In this document: one piece after another, positions 41,713-50,987 of the stretch
How positions within the stretch are numbered: position 1 is the first letter of the stretch
How the letters are laid out: each line of letters opens with the position of its first letter
Origin: Methylobacterium sp. GXS13
Lineage (GTDB): Bacteria; Pseudomonadota; Alphaproteobacteria; Rhizobiales; Beijerinckiaceae
Length of the DNA: 64,000 nt
NCBI RefSeq assembly: GCF_001455965.1
Contig: NZ_LKKO01000035.1
Coordinates: forward strand, 1 to 64,000
Direction of reading: 5' to 3'
Made by a program: the position numbers and the translations under genes
Notes under the pieces: model-generated
Databases searched by the model: none
What the model was told of the DNA's origin: nothing
Seen by the model: the letters and a program-made list of their open reading frames with translations, nothing else

Positions 41713-42387
41713 ATGGCCATCGGTTTCAAGATCCACCCGCGCACCCGCACGGTCGACCCCGCCACCGTCGAGAAATTCAAGGTGATCGCGGTCGCCAACA
41801 TCAGCGACTCGATGAGCCGCATGAGCCACGGCGGCGCCCGGATCCGGCCGCTCCATGCCGGCGGCGTGCTCTGCGGCGTCGCCCTGACCGTGCGGGTGCG
41901 CCCCGGCGACAACCTGATGATCCACGCGGCCCTCAACCGCGCGAAGCCCGGCGACGTACTCGTCGTCGATGGCGACAGCGACCTGACGAACGCCCTGATG
42001 GGCGAGCTAATGCTTTCCCACGCGCAACAGATCGGCATGGCCGGCGTCATCCTGAACGGCGCGGTGCGCGACTACGGCTGGATCCGCCAGAACACGTTCC
42101 CGGTCTACGCCGCCGGCATCACCCATCGTGGTCCCTACAAAAACGGGCCGGGCGAGATGAACGCCACCATCGCCATCGAGGGCATGGTGATCGAGCCGGG
42201 CGATCTGATCGTCGGCGACGACGACGGCTTCGTCTGCGTGCCCTTCGACCAGACCGAGGCGGTCTACGCCAACGCCGACAGGAAGCAGCAGGGCGAGGCC
42301 AAGACCATGGCGGCGATCCAGGCCGGCACCGTGGACCGCTCCTGGGTCGAGCGCGCCCTCGCGGAGACGGGCTGCGAAGGGATCTGA
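41713..42387 (+). CDS. RraA-family protein, probable HMG/CHA-type aldolase
   Basis: A 224-residue RraA-fold protein. It has GDNLMIHAALNRAKPGDVLVV, the catalytic Arg-Asp in VILNGAVRDYGWI and the ITHRGPYKNGPGE block. This signature fits the class II 4-hydroxy-4-methyl-2-oxoglutarate / 4-carboxy-4-hydroxy-2-oxoadipate aldolases, which split a 4-hydroxy-2-ketoacid into pyruvate and oxaloacetate or a related compound. ATG 41713 has GGAGGAA 8 bases upstream. It is related to the aldolase at 30867, but each belongs to its own operon with its own carrier and dehydrogenase. Confidence 0.9.
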   Translation: MAIGFKIHPRTRTVDPATVEKFKVIAVANISDSMSRMSHGGARIRPLHAGGVLCGVALTVRVRPGDNLMIHAALNRAKPGDVLVVDGDSDLTNALMGELMLSHAQQIGMAGVILNGAVRDYGWIRQNTFPVYAAGITHRGPYKNGPGEMNATIAIEGMVIEPGDLIVGDDDGFVCVPFDQTEAVYANADRKQQGEAKTMAAIQAGTVDRSWVERALAETGCEGI

Positions 42388-42469
42388 TCCCCGAGCCACA
42401 GGATCACCAGAGGCTCAAGCACGACGAACGTCGGACGGGCCGCATCTCACAGCGATGGGAGGATGGAAC

Positions 42470-43789
42470 GTGAGCATCTCCGAACACGATATGCACGCGC
42501 TCGAGAAGGCGACAATGCGCCGGGTGATCCTGCGGCTCGTGCCGTTCCTGATGGTCTGCTACTTCTGCGCCCTGCTCGACCGGGTGAACGTCGGCTTCGC
42601 CGCCTTGCAGATGAACAAGGATCTCGGGCTCACCCCGGCCATGTTCGGCTTGGCGGCGAGCCTGTTCTTCGTCTCGTACTTCCTGGTCGAAGTGCCGAGC
42701 AACCTCGCCCTGCAGAAGGTCGGCGCCCGGCGCTGGATCGCCCGGATCATGATCACCTGGGGTCTGGTCACCGCGTGCATGGCCTTCGTAGTCGGGCCGT
42801 ACTCGCTCTACGCGATGCGCTTCATCCTGGGCGCGGCGGAGGCCGGGTTCTTCCCCGGCGCGATCCTCTATCTGACCTACTGGCTACCCGCCGAATACCG
42901 GGCGCGGATCCTGGCGACCTTCACGGTCTCGATCCCGCTCGCGACCTTCCTCGGTTCGCCCCTCTCGGTATCGCTCCTCGAACTCGACGGTGCCCTCGGC
43001 CTCAAGGGCTGGCAATGGCTGTTCGTGCTGGAGGGCATCCCCACGATCCTCCTCGGCATCGCCTGCCTGTTCGTGCTGACCGACCGGCCCCGCGACGCGA
43101 AGTGGCTCGGCGAGACCGAGCGGGCCTGGCTCGTCGGGCGCCTCGACGAGGAGGCGGCCCGCAAGAAGCCCATCGGCCACATCTCCCTGTGGCAGCTCGT
43201 GCGCAACAAGTACTTCCTGACGATGGCTCTGGTCTGCTCCGGCGCCTCCGCGACCGGCAGCGTCCTGTCGGTCTGGCAGCCGCAGATGATCAAGTCCTTC
43301 GGACTGACCAACCTGCAGACAGGCTTCGTCAATGCGATTCCCTACGGCTTCGCGACGGTGCTAATGGTGCTCTGGGGCCGCCACTCGGACCGACACAGCG
43401 AGCGCCGCTGGCACACCGCGATCCCGTTGCTGTTCGCCGCCTTCGGCCTGTCGTACCTGTACCTGACCGGTAGCATCGCCACCGCCATCCTGGCCGTGAC
43501 CTTCGCCCTCGTCGGCGCCTACTCGTTCAAAGGGCCGTTCTGGGCGCTCTCGGCCGGATGGCTCTCGCCGGGGACGCTGGCGGCCGGGCTTGCCGGGATC
43601 AATGCGATCTCCAACCTGATCGGCGGCGGCCTGATGGTGAACGTGGTCGGCCTCGTGAAGGACGCGACCAGCAGCTTCCCCCTCGGCATGCTCCCGGTCG
43701 CCGCCCTCGATGCCGCCGCCGCGATCAGCGTGATCCTGATCAGCCGCGCTCATGCCCGCGAGGCACACGCGGCGGCGCTGCCCGCCTGA
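42470..43789 (+). CDS. MFS transporter, ACS family (second carrier of the operon)
   Basis: A 439-residue carrier closely related to that at 36202. It shares LLDRVNVGFAALQMNKDLGL, VPSNLALQKVGARRWIARIM and LKGWQWLFVLEGIPTILLG. GTG 42470 is chosen because GGGAGG lies 7 bases before it; ATG 42455 would contain that site in its coding sequence. Two paralogous carriers in one operon suggest that the pathway takes up two related acids, for example an open-chain acid and its lactone or diacid form. Confidence 0.91.
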   Translation: MSISEHDMHALEKATMRRVILRLVPFLMVCYFCALLDRVNVGFAALQMNKDLGLTPAMFGLAASLFFVSYFLVEVPSNLALQKVGARRWIARIMITWGLVTACMAFVVGPYSLYAMRFILGAAEAGFFPGAILYLTYWLPAEYRARILATFTVSIPLATFLGSPLSVSLLELDGALGLKGWQWLFVLEGIPTILLGIACLFVLTDRPRDAKWLGETERAWLVGRLDEEAARKKPIGHISLWQLVRNKYFLTMALVCSGASATGSVLSVWQPQMIKSFGLTNLQTGFVNAIPYGFATVLMVLWGRHSDRHSERRWHTAIPLLFAAFGLSYLYLTGSIATAILAVTFALVGAYSFKGPFWALSAGWLSPGTLAAGLAGINAISNLIGGGLMVNVVGLVKDATSSFPLGMLPVAALDAAAAISVILISRAHAREAHAAALPA

Positions 43790-43823
43790 GCCACCGTCTA
43801 CGCTCCCCCACCGAGGACATGCG

Positions 43824-44744
43824 ATGTCGTTCTTCGCACCGCCGCCGGCCGTGACGGCCGAACTCTTCACGCGCCTGCCCGACCGCTTCCGCATGGTCCG
43901 GCCGACAGCCTGGGCGAACGCCAACCGGGGCGGTCACGCGATCGATTCCTTCTTGGAAGGCCCCGTCTTCGACCGGGCCGGCCGCCTCTACGTGACGGAC
44001 ATCCCCTTCGGCCGGATCTTCCGCATCGACCAAGCCGGCGAATGGGATCTCGTCGCCGAATATGACGGCTGGCCGAACGGGATGAAGATCCACCAGGACG
44101 GGCGGATCTTCATCACCTGCTACAAGCGGGGCCTGATGATCCTCGACCCGGACACGGGGGCGGTGACGCCATTCCTGGAGACGGCTGGCTCGGAGGGCTT
44201 CCGCGGGGTCAACGACCTGACCTTCGCCAGGAACGGCGACCTCTACTTCACCGACCAAGGCCAGACCGGGCTGCAGGACCCGACCGGCCGGGTCTATCGG
44301 CTTCGGTCCTCCGGCGAACTGACCTGCCTCGTGGACACGATCCCGAGCCCGAACGGCATCGTCATCGACGATGCCATGGGCAGTCTGTTCATCGCCGTGA
44401 CCCGCGCCCAGCAGATCTGGCGGATTCCCCTGAACGGGAGCGGGCTCGTCGCCAAGGTGGGTGTGTTCGCGCAGCTCCACGGTGGTCTCGGCGGCCCGGA
44501 CGGCATAGCACTGGATGCGGAGGGCTGCCTGATCGTCGCCCATACTGGGTTCGGTTCGATCTGGCGTCTGTCGCCGGTCGCCGAGCCGGTGCTGCGGGTT
44601 AAGTCCACCGCCGGGATCTCCACCACCAACGTCGCCTATGGCGGCCCGGACGGGGCGACCCTGTTCATCACCGAATCCCAGACCGGCAGCATCCTGACGG
44701 CGCGGATGCCGGCCCCCGGCCAGACCCTCTTCTCGCATCATTGA
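43824..44744 (+). CDS. SMP-30/gluconolactonase-family lactonase
   Basis: A 306-residue six-bladed beta-propeller of the SMP-30/gluconolaconase/LRE family. The calcium/zinc ligands expected for lactonases are visible: Glu in FLEGPVFD, Asn in GVNDLTFA and Asp in GGPDGIALD. It probably opens a sugar-acid or aromatic-derived lactone in the cytosol (no signal peptide is seen). ATG 43824 lies 32 bases after the carrier's stop with CCGAGGACATGCG before it. In this operon it would act before the flavoenzyme and the aldolase. Confidence 0.88.
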   Translation: MSFFAPPPAVTAELFTRLPDRFRMVRPTAWANANRGGHAIDSFLEGPVFDRAGRLYVTDIPFGRIFRIDQAGEWDLVAEYDGWPNGMKIHQDGRIFITCYKRGLMILDPDTGAVTPFLETAGSEGFRGVNDLTFARNGDLYFTDQGQTGLQDPTGRVYRLRSSGELTCLVDTIPSPNGIVIDDAMGSLFIAVTRAQQIWRIPLNGSGLVAKVGVFAQLHGGLGGPDGIALDAEGCLIVAHTGFGSIWRLSPVAEPVLRVKSTAGISTTNVAYGGPDGATLFITESQTGSILTARMPAPGQTLFSHH

Positions 44745-44756
44745 ACGGACCGGACG

Positions 44757-45695
44757 ATGACCTCCCCGATGACCCGCCGCGCGCACCTCGCGACCCTGAT
44801 GGCCGGCGCTGCCCTCGGCGTGGGGTTGCGGGCCGCCAGGGCTCAGACCGTCCCCTGGTCTTCGGGCACGGAGCGGCCGACTTTTCCCGTGCCGCCGGGC
44901 GCCACCGACTGCCACCACCACATCTACGATGCGCGCTTCCCCGCCGCGCCCGGCGCGACCCTGCGGCCACCGGATGCGAGCGTGGCGGATTACCAGCTCC
45001 TGATGCGACGCCTGGGCCTGACCCGCCACGTCGTCGTGCAGCCCTCGACCTACGGGGTCGACAACAGCCTCCTCGTCCAGTCCGTCCAAGAATTCGGGCC
45101 GACCGCCCGGGGCATCGCCATGCTTAACGCCTCGGTGACAACCGAGGCGCTGAAGCGCCTCGACGGGGCCGGCATCCGCGGCGTGCGCTTCGGGACGCGC
45201 CTGCCCGGCGGGGCGCCGATCACCGACATGATGCCGGTCGCCCGCAAGATCGCCGAATTCGGCTGGCACATCCAGCTGGTCTCCGACGGCGACAAGATCG
45301 TGGAGCTGGCCGACACCCTGAAGAGCCTGCCGGTCCCGATCGTGTTCGATCATATGGGGCACCTGCCCGAGCCCGCCGGCCCTGATCACCCCGGCTTCCG
45401 CGTCATCGCCGACCTGATCGAGAAGCACGGTGCCTGGGTGAAGCTCACCGGCGCCTACATTCTCTCGAAGGTCGGACCGCCGAGCTACGCCGACCGGAGC
45501 CGCCTCGCCCGCGCCTACGTGCAGCTCGCCCCTGAGCGCCTCGTCTGGGGCAGCGACTGGCCGCACCCGACCTCGCCGGCCGACGCGAAGCCGGACGATG
45601 CCGTGCTCCTCAACCTCCTGGCGAGCTGGGCCCCTGATGAGGCGGTGCGGAACCGGATCCTCGTGACCAACTCGGCCAAGCTCTACGGCTTCTGA
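44757..45695 (+). CDS. Exported amidohydrolase-family protein, 2-pyrone-4,6-dicarboxylate hydrolase-like
   Basis: A 312-residue TIM-barrel hydrolase of the amidohydrolase_2 (COG3618) type. The metal site is in TDCHHHIYD (about residue 46), a histidine lies in VFDHMGHLPE and the catalytic aspartate is in WGSDWPHP. The group includes LigI, which hydrolyses the lactone 2-pyrone-4,6-dicarboxylate. Residues 1-30 form a twin-arginine-type signal (TRRAHLATL, then AARAQ), so the enzyme may be periplasmic, unlike LigI. It is 12 bases downstream of the lactonase gene. Confidence 0.88.
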   Translation: MTSPMTRRAHLATLMAGAALGVGLRAARAQTVPWSSGTERPTFPVPPGATDCHHHIYDARFPAAPGATLRPPDASVADYQLLMRRLGLTRHVVVQPSTYGVDNSLLVQSVQEFGPTARGIAMLNASVTTEALKRLDGAGIRGVRFGTRLPGGAPITDMMPVARKIAEFGWHIQLVSDGDKIVELADTLKSLPVPIVFDHMGHLPEPAGPDHPGFRVIADLIEKHGAWVKLTGAYILSKVGPPSYADRSRLARAYVQLAPERLVWGSDWPHPTSPADAKPDDAVLLNLLASWAPDEAVRNRILVTNSAKLYGF

Positions 45696-45723
45696 CCGCG
45701 CGAACGTGGGGAGGAACCCGACG

Positions 45724-46452
45724 ATGGATCCCGAGACCACAGCGATGCGGCGGAGCATTCTGGGGACGGGCGGCGCCCTCGCCCTAACCACAGCTCTCGG
45801 GCTCCGTAACCGGCCAGCGGACGCGGCGGACGGTATTCCGTTCTCCGCAGGCACGGAGGCGCCCGCGATCCGCGTGCCGCCGAAGGCCTGCGACTGCCAC
45901 ATCCACATCCTGTCGACCCGCTTCCCGGCCTCGCCCCACTGGAAGGGCCGGCCGGTGTTGGACAGCAATGTCACCGCCTATCGCCGTCTGCAGACGCGCT
46001 TCGGGACGAGCTGGGTGGTGGTGGTGACGCCCTCGACCTACGGCACGGACAACCGCGCGACCCTCGACGCCGTGGCGCAGTTCGGCCCTTCGGCTCGCGC
46101 GGTGGTCGTGGTCGATCGCGACATCGCCGATGCCGAACTCTGGGCGATGGCGGCACAGGGCGCGGTGGGCATCCGGGTGAATTTCAGCACGCCGCAATCC
46201 TGGGAGCCGACCACCGCCGAGCGCCTGGAGTCGATGGCCCGCAAGGTCGAGCCCCTCGGCTGGCACGTTCAGATCTACGCGACCGGCGACCAGATCACTT
46301 TATTGGATCCCGTGCCGCGGCGTCTGCCGACGCCCCTCGTCATCGACCACCTCGCGCGGCTCCAGCCCGACCAGGGCGTGAGCCATCCCGCTTACGCCGT
46401 CGTGCGCAGGATCCAGGTTGATCTCTCACATTGTTGTGGGCGCTTCCCGTAA
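45724..46452 (+). pseudogene. Second amidohydrolase-family gene, 3'-truncated
   Basis: The first about 228 residues match the preceding gene: a twin-arginine-like leader (MRRSILG), the metal site CDCHIHI, and IDHLARLQPDQGVSHPAY. After VVRRI the sequence leaves the family and stops 16 residues later (QVDLSHCCGRFP). The final third, including the catalytic aspartate in the expected WGxDWPHP, is missing. The break lies near 46411. ATG 45724 follows GGAGG. The gene was presumably a functional paralogue with a related substrate before a deletion or insertion removed its end. Confidence 0.8.
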
Positions 46453-46569
46453 GTAGCCGTTCGCCGACCGCATCGCGACCTCGGTTCGGGGTGAAAAGCC
46501 GGCACCATAGCTCCGGCGGAGGAGCACGCCCTCGGCGACCACTCAGGGCGCATGTGCCATAAGGGGGGC

Positions 46570-46749
46570 ATGGCCCCTGAGATGTCCTCCGATGAGCTGC
46601 GGCGCGCGATCACGTCTTTGCGCGACTGCGAAGAGCACTACCGCACGGTCTTCAATACGCTCAATGAGGGGTGTCACCGACCCAGCAAGACGACGCCAGG
46701 GCGCAGCCCTTGCTGCTTCGTACGGCGTCCGCTGGGCATGACGCGGTGA
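46570..46749 (+). pseudogene. N-terminal fragment of a PAS-domain sensor protein
   Basis: A short frame encodes [19 protein letters not shown], the usual beginning of a PAS domain in sensor kinases, and then runs into unrelated residues and stops. The rest of that PAS domain is not found. The fragment lies just upstream of, and partly overlaps, the complete histidine kinase gene. It looks like the remains of another sensor gene, left when the kinase gene was joined to it. Most of 46453-46569 has no recognised feature. Confidence 0.5.
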
Positions 46750-48827
46750 GCGACGCGAGGGCCTTCCTAGCTGGAGGCGGTGAGGCCGCGTGCCTCATCA
46801 GCGGGCGCGACTGGTCGGCCCATCCTCTCGGCTCCCCCGAGACGTGGCCGCAATCTCTCAAGACCGCGCTCTCGCTGGTCCTGAACTCGCCCGAGAGCAT
46901 GATCCTGGCCTGGGGGCCGGACCTGCATTTCTTCTTCAACGACACCTATTCCCGCCTGCTCGGTCCCCGGGTGGCCTGGGCCACGGGCGAACGTTTCGAC
47001 AGAGTCTGGGCCGACGCCTGGGAACAGGCCAAGCCCATCATCGAAGACGCCTTCGCCGGGCGCAGCCATCGCTTCGAGGACCTTCCGTGGAAGCTCGATA
47101 CCGACCGGGGGGCGGCGCAGACCTGGTTCTCCTTCTCCTACTCGCGGGTGCTCGATGCCGACGGCAGGATCGCGGGCCTGTTCATCTTCGCCGACGAGAC
47201 CACGCAGCGGGTGCTGACCGACGCCGCGCTCAAAGACAGCCAAGAGAGCCTGGAACGGGCACTCTGCGAGGTGCGCAGCCTGAACACGACCTTGGAACAG
47301 CGCGTAGAGGAGCGCACAAACGAGCTAGACCTGATGTGGGACACCGCTCCCGACCTGATGCTGATTATCGACTTCGAAGGCGTCTTCCAGCGGGTCAACC
47401 CGGCATGGACCCGCCTTCTCGGCTACGAGCCGCACGAATTGGTCGGGCACCACGTCAACGAGTTCGTCCTGGTGGAGGACCATGTTGAAACGGTTGATGC
47501 CTATACCGAGGCGGCCGAGGGCGGGATGCCCCACATCGTCAACCGCTACCGGCACAAGGATGGCTCGACGCGCTGGATCTCATGGACCGCCGCCCCGGCC
47601 GGAAAGCTGACCTATGCGACCGGGCGCGACATCACCGAGGCCCGGGAAAGGCAGGCCGAGCTGGAGCAGGCACAGGAGGCCCTCCGCCAATCCCAGAAGC
47701 TGGAAGCCGTCGGCCAACTCACCGGCGGGGTCGCGCACGATTTCAATAACCTGCTGACCATCATCCGCTCGTCCGTGGACTTCCTTCGACGACCGGACCT
47801 GCCAGAAGTGCGCAAGGATCGGTATCTCAACGCCGTTTCCGATACGGTTGAGCGCGCGGCCAAGCTCACCGGCCAGTTGCTCGCCTTTGCACGCCGGCAG
47901 ACCCTCAAGCCAGAGGTGTTCGACGTCGGCGAGAGGATGCGCGGGATTGCGGAGATGCTCGATACCGTGACGGGCGCACGCGTCCACGTGGTCGCGGAGG
48001 TGCCCGATGCGCCCTGCTTCGTCCGAGCGGATCTAAGCCAGTTCGAGACCGCGCTCATCAACATGGCCGTCAACGCGCGCGATGCCATGGACGGGGAGGG
48101 AACGCTCACCCTGCGCCTCGGATGCCGGACGGCCCTTCCCGTCATCCGCGGCCATGCCGGCTCGCGCAAAGCCTTCGCCACGGTCTCCCTCGTCGACACG
48201 GGTTCAGGCATCCCCCCGGACCTGCTCAGCCGGATCTTCGAGCCGTTCTTCACGACCAAGGAGGTCGGCAAGGGCACGGGGCTCGGCCTGTCGCAGGTAT
48301 TCGGCTTCGCCAAGCAGTCGGGCGGCGACATCGACGTTGCCAGCACCGTCGGGGAAGGCACAACCTTCACCCTCTACCTGCCGGAAGTCGAGCAAGAGGA
48401 GGTCCAGGACCGTGTCCGCGGGCCCGACGGGGGGCAGACGCCGCTCGGCACGGGGCAGCGCATCCTCGTCGTTGAGGACAACATCGGCGTCGGTCAGTTC
48501 GCGACCCAGATCCTTGAGGACCTAGGTTACCGACCGACCTGGGCAGCCAACGCCGAGGATGCGTTGGACCGGGTAGGCGGCAACGGCGCAGGCTTCGACC
48601 TGGTGTTCACCGATGTGGTGATGCCAGGCATGGGTGGCGTAGAGCTCGCCAAGGCACTGCAGCGGCGGTTGCCGCACCTGCCGGTGGTCCTGGCATCCGG
48701 CTACAGCCACGTGCTGGCGCAGGAAGGCACGCACGGGTTCGAGCTACTGCAGAAGCCGTACTCGGCAGTGCAACTGGGCGACATCCTGCACCGGCTTCTC
48801 GGCCTTCATGGGAGGGGTTCGGTCTGA
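46671..48827 (+). CDS. Hybrid histidine kinase (PAS, HisKA, HATPase, receiver)
   Basis: A 718-residue cytoplasmic hybrid kinase; no membrane segment is seen. An N-terminal PAS-like sensor ([20 protein letters not shown], about residues 45-190) is followed by a coiled coil. A second PAS comes next ([20 protein letters not shown], about 215-330). His356 in VAHDFNN is the phospho-acceptor, the ATPase domain has [19 protein letters not shown] and [11 protein letters not shown], and Asp647 in VFTDVVMPG is the receiver site. The GTG 46671 start is uncertain; a GTG near 46746 would remove about 25 unconserved residues. No partner output regulator lies next to it. Confidence 0.88.
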   Translation: MSPTQQDDARAQPLLLRTASAGHDAVSDARAFLAGGGEAACLISGRDWSAHPLGSPETWPQSLKTALSLVLNSPESMILAWGPDLHFFFNDTYSRLLGPRVAWATGERFDRVWADAWEQAKPIIEDAFAGRSHRFEDLPWKLDTDRGAAQTWFSFSYSRVLDADGRIAGLFIFADETTQRVLTDAALKDSQESLERALCEVRSLNTTLEQRVEERTNELDLMWDTAPDLMLIIDFEGVFQRVNPAWTRLLGYEPHELVGHHVNEFVLVEDHVETVDAYTEAAEGGMPHIVNRYRHKDGSTRWISWTAAPAGKLTYATGRDITEARERQAELEQAQEALRQSQKLEAVGQLTGGVAHDFNNLLTIIRSSVDFLRRPDLPEVRKDRYLNAVSDTVERAAKLTGQLLAFARRQTLKPEVFDVGERMRGIAEMLDTVTGARVHVVAEVPDAPCFVRADLSQFETALINMAVNARDAMDGEGTLTLRLGCRTALPVIRGHAGSRKAFATVSLVDTGSGIPPDLLSRIFEPFFTTKEVGKGTGLGLSQVFGFAKQSGGDIDVASTVGEGTTFTLYLPEVEQEEVQDRVRGPDGGQTPLGTGQRILVVEDNIGVGQFATQILEDLGYRPTWAANAEDALDRVGGNGAGFDLVFTDVVMPGMGGVELAKALQRRLPHLPVVLASGYSHVLAQEGTHGFELLQKPYSAVQLGDILHRLLGLHGRGSV

Positions 48828-48870
48828 TCAGGCCCAGCTTCCCGCTTGGTCGGTGCGTTCGAAACTTCAC

Positions 48871-48935
48871 TATGTCCGCTTCGATGCCCGGACCGTCCGA
48901 AAGCGGACGGGCGGAAAGCCACCCCAAGCCGCCAT
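48871..48935. repeat. Dispersed repeat family B, copy 1
   Basis: Contains an inverted pair GTCCGCTT (48874-48881) and AAGCGGAC (48901-48908), followed by GGCGGAAAGCCACCCC. The same arrangement, with changes, is at 52085-52135, and the right part is also at 58304-58335. It lies in the non-coding space between the histidine kinase and the MFS gene (48828-49269), which otherwise holds no recognised gene. Confidence 0.5.
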
Positions 48936-49269
48936 TCGGCTACCGACCCAACCCAGCCACCCGGACCGCCATCGGCGCTTCTCCAAAGCAGCCGTTCGTC
49001 AGCACTCCGGCAACTTCGGCACAGGGTGGTAAGCGGCCTTCGGCGCCGCAGCTGAAACCGGACGTTCGTGCCAGCAGCAATTGGTCTGATTTGGGTGCAC
49101 CCACAACGAATTGCCGCCGATCGCTCCGATGGGCATACCCAAACCGAACCGGCTCGACCGGCTGCTTTGGGTGGAGGAGGTGGATTTTGTTCCCGGAACG
49201 CGCAACTCGCGGCTATCAGGCCCTATCACCGGCCGTGATCGACCGCCGGTCCGGAACGGAACCGCTTGC

Positions 49270-50673
49270 GTGATCGAGACGTCCCGACGACCTGTCGCCC
49301 CCGGTGCTCTCGTGCAAGAGGACCCGGGGGGAGCGCCGCATACGATCGCCTCCCGGCTCGACCGTCTGCCAATCACATCGCTGCACCTGACGATCCTAGC
49401 GGTCTGCACCCTCGGCTTGTTCACCGACGTGGCCGAGGTCGCTTTAAGCAATGCCCTAGCGGCGATCTTCCTAGCGCCGCCTTACAGTATGCCGCGGGGT
49501 AGCTTGTCCCTACTGCTGGCCTCTGTCTTCGCCGGGGGCGCGGTGGGTGCACCGGTCTTCGGCTTGATCGGCGACCGGTTCGGAAGGCGGCCGGCACTCC
49601 AAGCCACTCTGGTGCTGATGGCAGTCGGATCGGCGGCCGCCGCCATGAGTTCGGGCCTCACCGAGCTCACCGTCGCCCGGGCGGTGTCGGGCTTCGCGAT
49701 CGGCGGCTTCCCGCCACTGGCGGCGACCTACCTCGCCGACGTGATGCCGCCCCGGCGGCGCGGCGCGATGCTGATGGTCTGCACCGGGATCGGCTTTCTG
49801 GGCGGGACCGGGGTGATCCTCTTGGTCCAGGCCCTGGCGCCAGCGCCGCCGCTCGGGATCGCGGCCTGGCGCTGGGCTCTGGTGCTCGGTGCGGTCTTGG
49901 CGGTTCTGGGGGCGGCCCTGTTCGGCGTTCTGCCGGACTCGCCGCGCTGGCTCGCTGCAGTCGGGCGCGCTGTTGAGGCCGAACGCGCTTGCAGGCGCTT
50001 CGAGGCAGCGAGCGGCATCGTCCCACTCGAAACGCCCGCTGAGGCGACCAGGCATCCCCAGCCTCCGATGCATGCGGGTTTCCGAGGGCTGCTCGCTGAC
50101 CCCCAGCAGCGCCGCCGGGCCGCCTTGTTCGTCGCCCTCTATGCGCTCAGTCCGTGGGCGACAGTAGGCTTTCCCCTGCTCAGCGCGGTCGTGATGCTCG
50201 GGAAAGGCTTCCGGGTCGATCAGTCCCTGGTCTTCGCTGGCCTGTCGATGCTGGGGCCGCCGCTCGGGACCCTGCTCACTGCTACGGTAATCGACCATCT
50301 GGAGCGGCGCACTTGTCTGGTCGCCATGGCGGCCGCGATGGTGGTTCTTGGCACGGCCTTTGCCGTCGGCGAGACCTTCGCGACCCTCGTTCTGTTCGGC
50401 TTGGCGTTCAACACCGCAGCGGCGATCTACGGCGGCCTCCTCGCAGTCTACGCGACGGAGCTCCTGTCGACCGCGTCGCGGGCCTCGGCCCTCACCTGCG
50501 CCTGGGCCGGTGGGCGGGTCGCTGCAGCTCTGACGCCGATTGTCCTGCTGCCGCTGCTCGACGGCTACGGGATCCACGCCATGTTCGCCGTGCTCACCGC
50601 CACCCTGATCGCCAGCGGCGCCCTCGTGCTCGGCGGTCCACGCGGCCGGTCGGGCAGGCCGGTGACGCGATAG
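49270..50673 (+). CDS. MFS transporter (sugar/aromatic-acid porter-like)
   Basis: A 467-residue twelve-segment major facilitator. The loop 2-3 motif GLIGDRFGRRPALQ, PPRRRGAMLMV before helix 5 and the helix 6-7 loop with PDSPRWLAAVGR place it near the sugar/aromatic-acid porters. These belong to a different group from the ACS carriers elsewhere in the window. GTG 49270 is the chosen start; the open frame extends to 49111 but its first 50 codons overlap non-coding repeat-like DNA and lack hydrophobic character. It stands alone, so its substrate cannot be inferred from context. Confidence 0.85.
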   Translation: MIETSRRPVAPGALVQEDPGGAPHTIASRLDRLPITSLHLTILAVCTLGLFTDVAEVALSNALAAIFLAPPYSMPRGSLSLLLASVFAGGAVGAPVFGLIGDRFGRRPALQATLVLMAVGSAAAAMSSGLTELTVARAVSGFAIGGFPPLAATYLADVMPPRRRGAMLMVCTGIGFLGGTGVILLVQALAPAPPLGIAAWRWALVLGAVLAVLGAALFGVLPDSPRWLAAVGRAVEAERACRRFEAASGIVPLETPAEATRHPQPPMHAGFRGLLADPQQRRRAALFVALYALSPWATVGFPLLSAVVMLGKGFRVDQSLVFAGLSMLGPPLGTLLTATVIDHLERRTCLVAMAAAMVVLGTAFAVGETFATLVLFGLAFNTAAAIYGGLLAVYATELLSTASRASALTCAWAGGRVAAALTPIVLLPLLDGYGIHAMFAVLTATLIASGALVLGGPRGRSGRPVTR

Positions 50674-50746
50674 AGCGCTCGCCTGACGAAGCTAAATCTT
50701 CGGTTGAATGGCACGTCGGGCGTTACGGCACGCCATCCGACTGGCC

Positions 50747-50911
50747 TCAGAACGCGCGCACGGTGGCGAGGAAGCGGTCGACCTCGGAACCAAGATGCTC
50801 GGATTGCCTCGACAGCTGAGAGGCCGCTGACAAAACCTGGACCGCCGCGGCCCCCGCCTCCCCCGACGCTTGCCCCACACCCGCGATGTTTCCGGTCACT
50901 TCGGCCGCTCC
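50747..50911 (-). pseudogene. 3' remnant of a methyl-accepting chemotaxis protein
   Basis: The last 55 codons of a chemoreceptor remain ([20 protein letters not shown] to [21 protein letters not shown]). They are very similar to the C-terminus of the intact chemoreceptor at 55199-56875 ([41 protein letters not shown]). Upstream of about 50911 the similarity stops. No start exists. This is a leftover of a second receptor gene that was cut by the event that placed the AraC gene next to it. Confidence 0.75.
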
Positions 50912-50987
50912 TTCCCGGCAACGCGGCGTCCTGGCCCGGCCGGTCACGCGGCTGGTCGCCGCCCCAGGTCCGGTAAAGCATCCGCCC

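Noticed and set aside
43740..45974. A 744-codon open frame on the minus strand
   Set aside because: It lies entirely opposite the lactonase and amidohydrolase genes, is rich in Arg/Gly/Asp/Val as expected for an antisense frame in GC-rich DNA, and has no recognisable domain.
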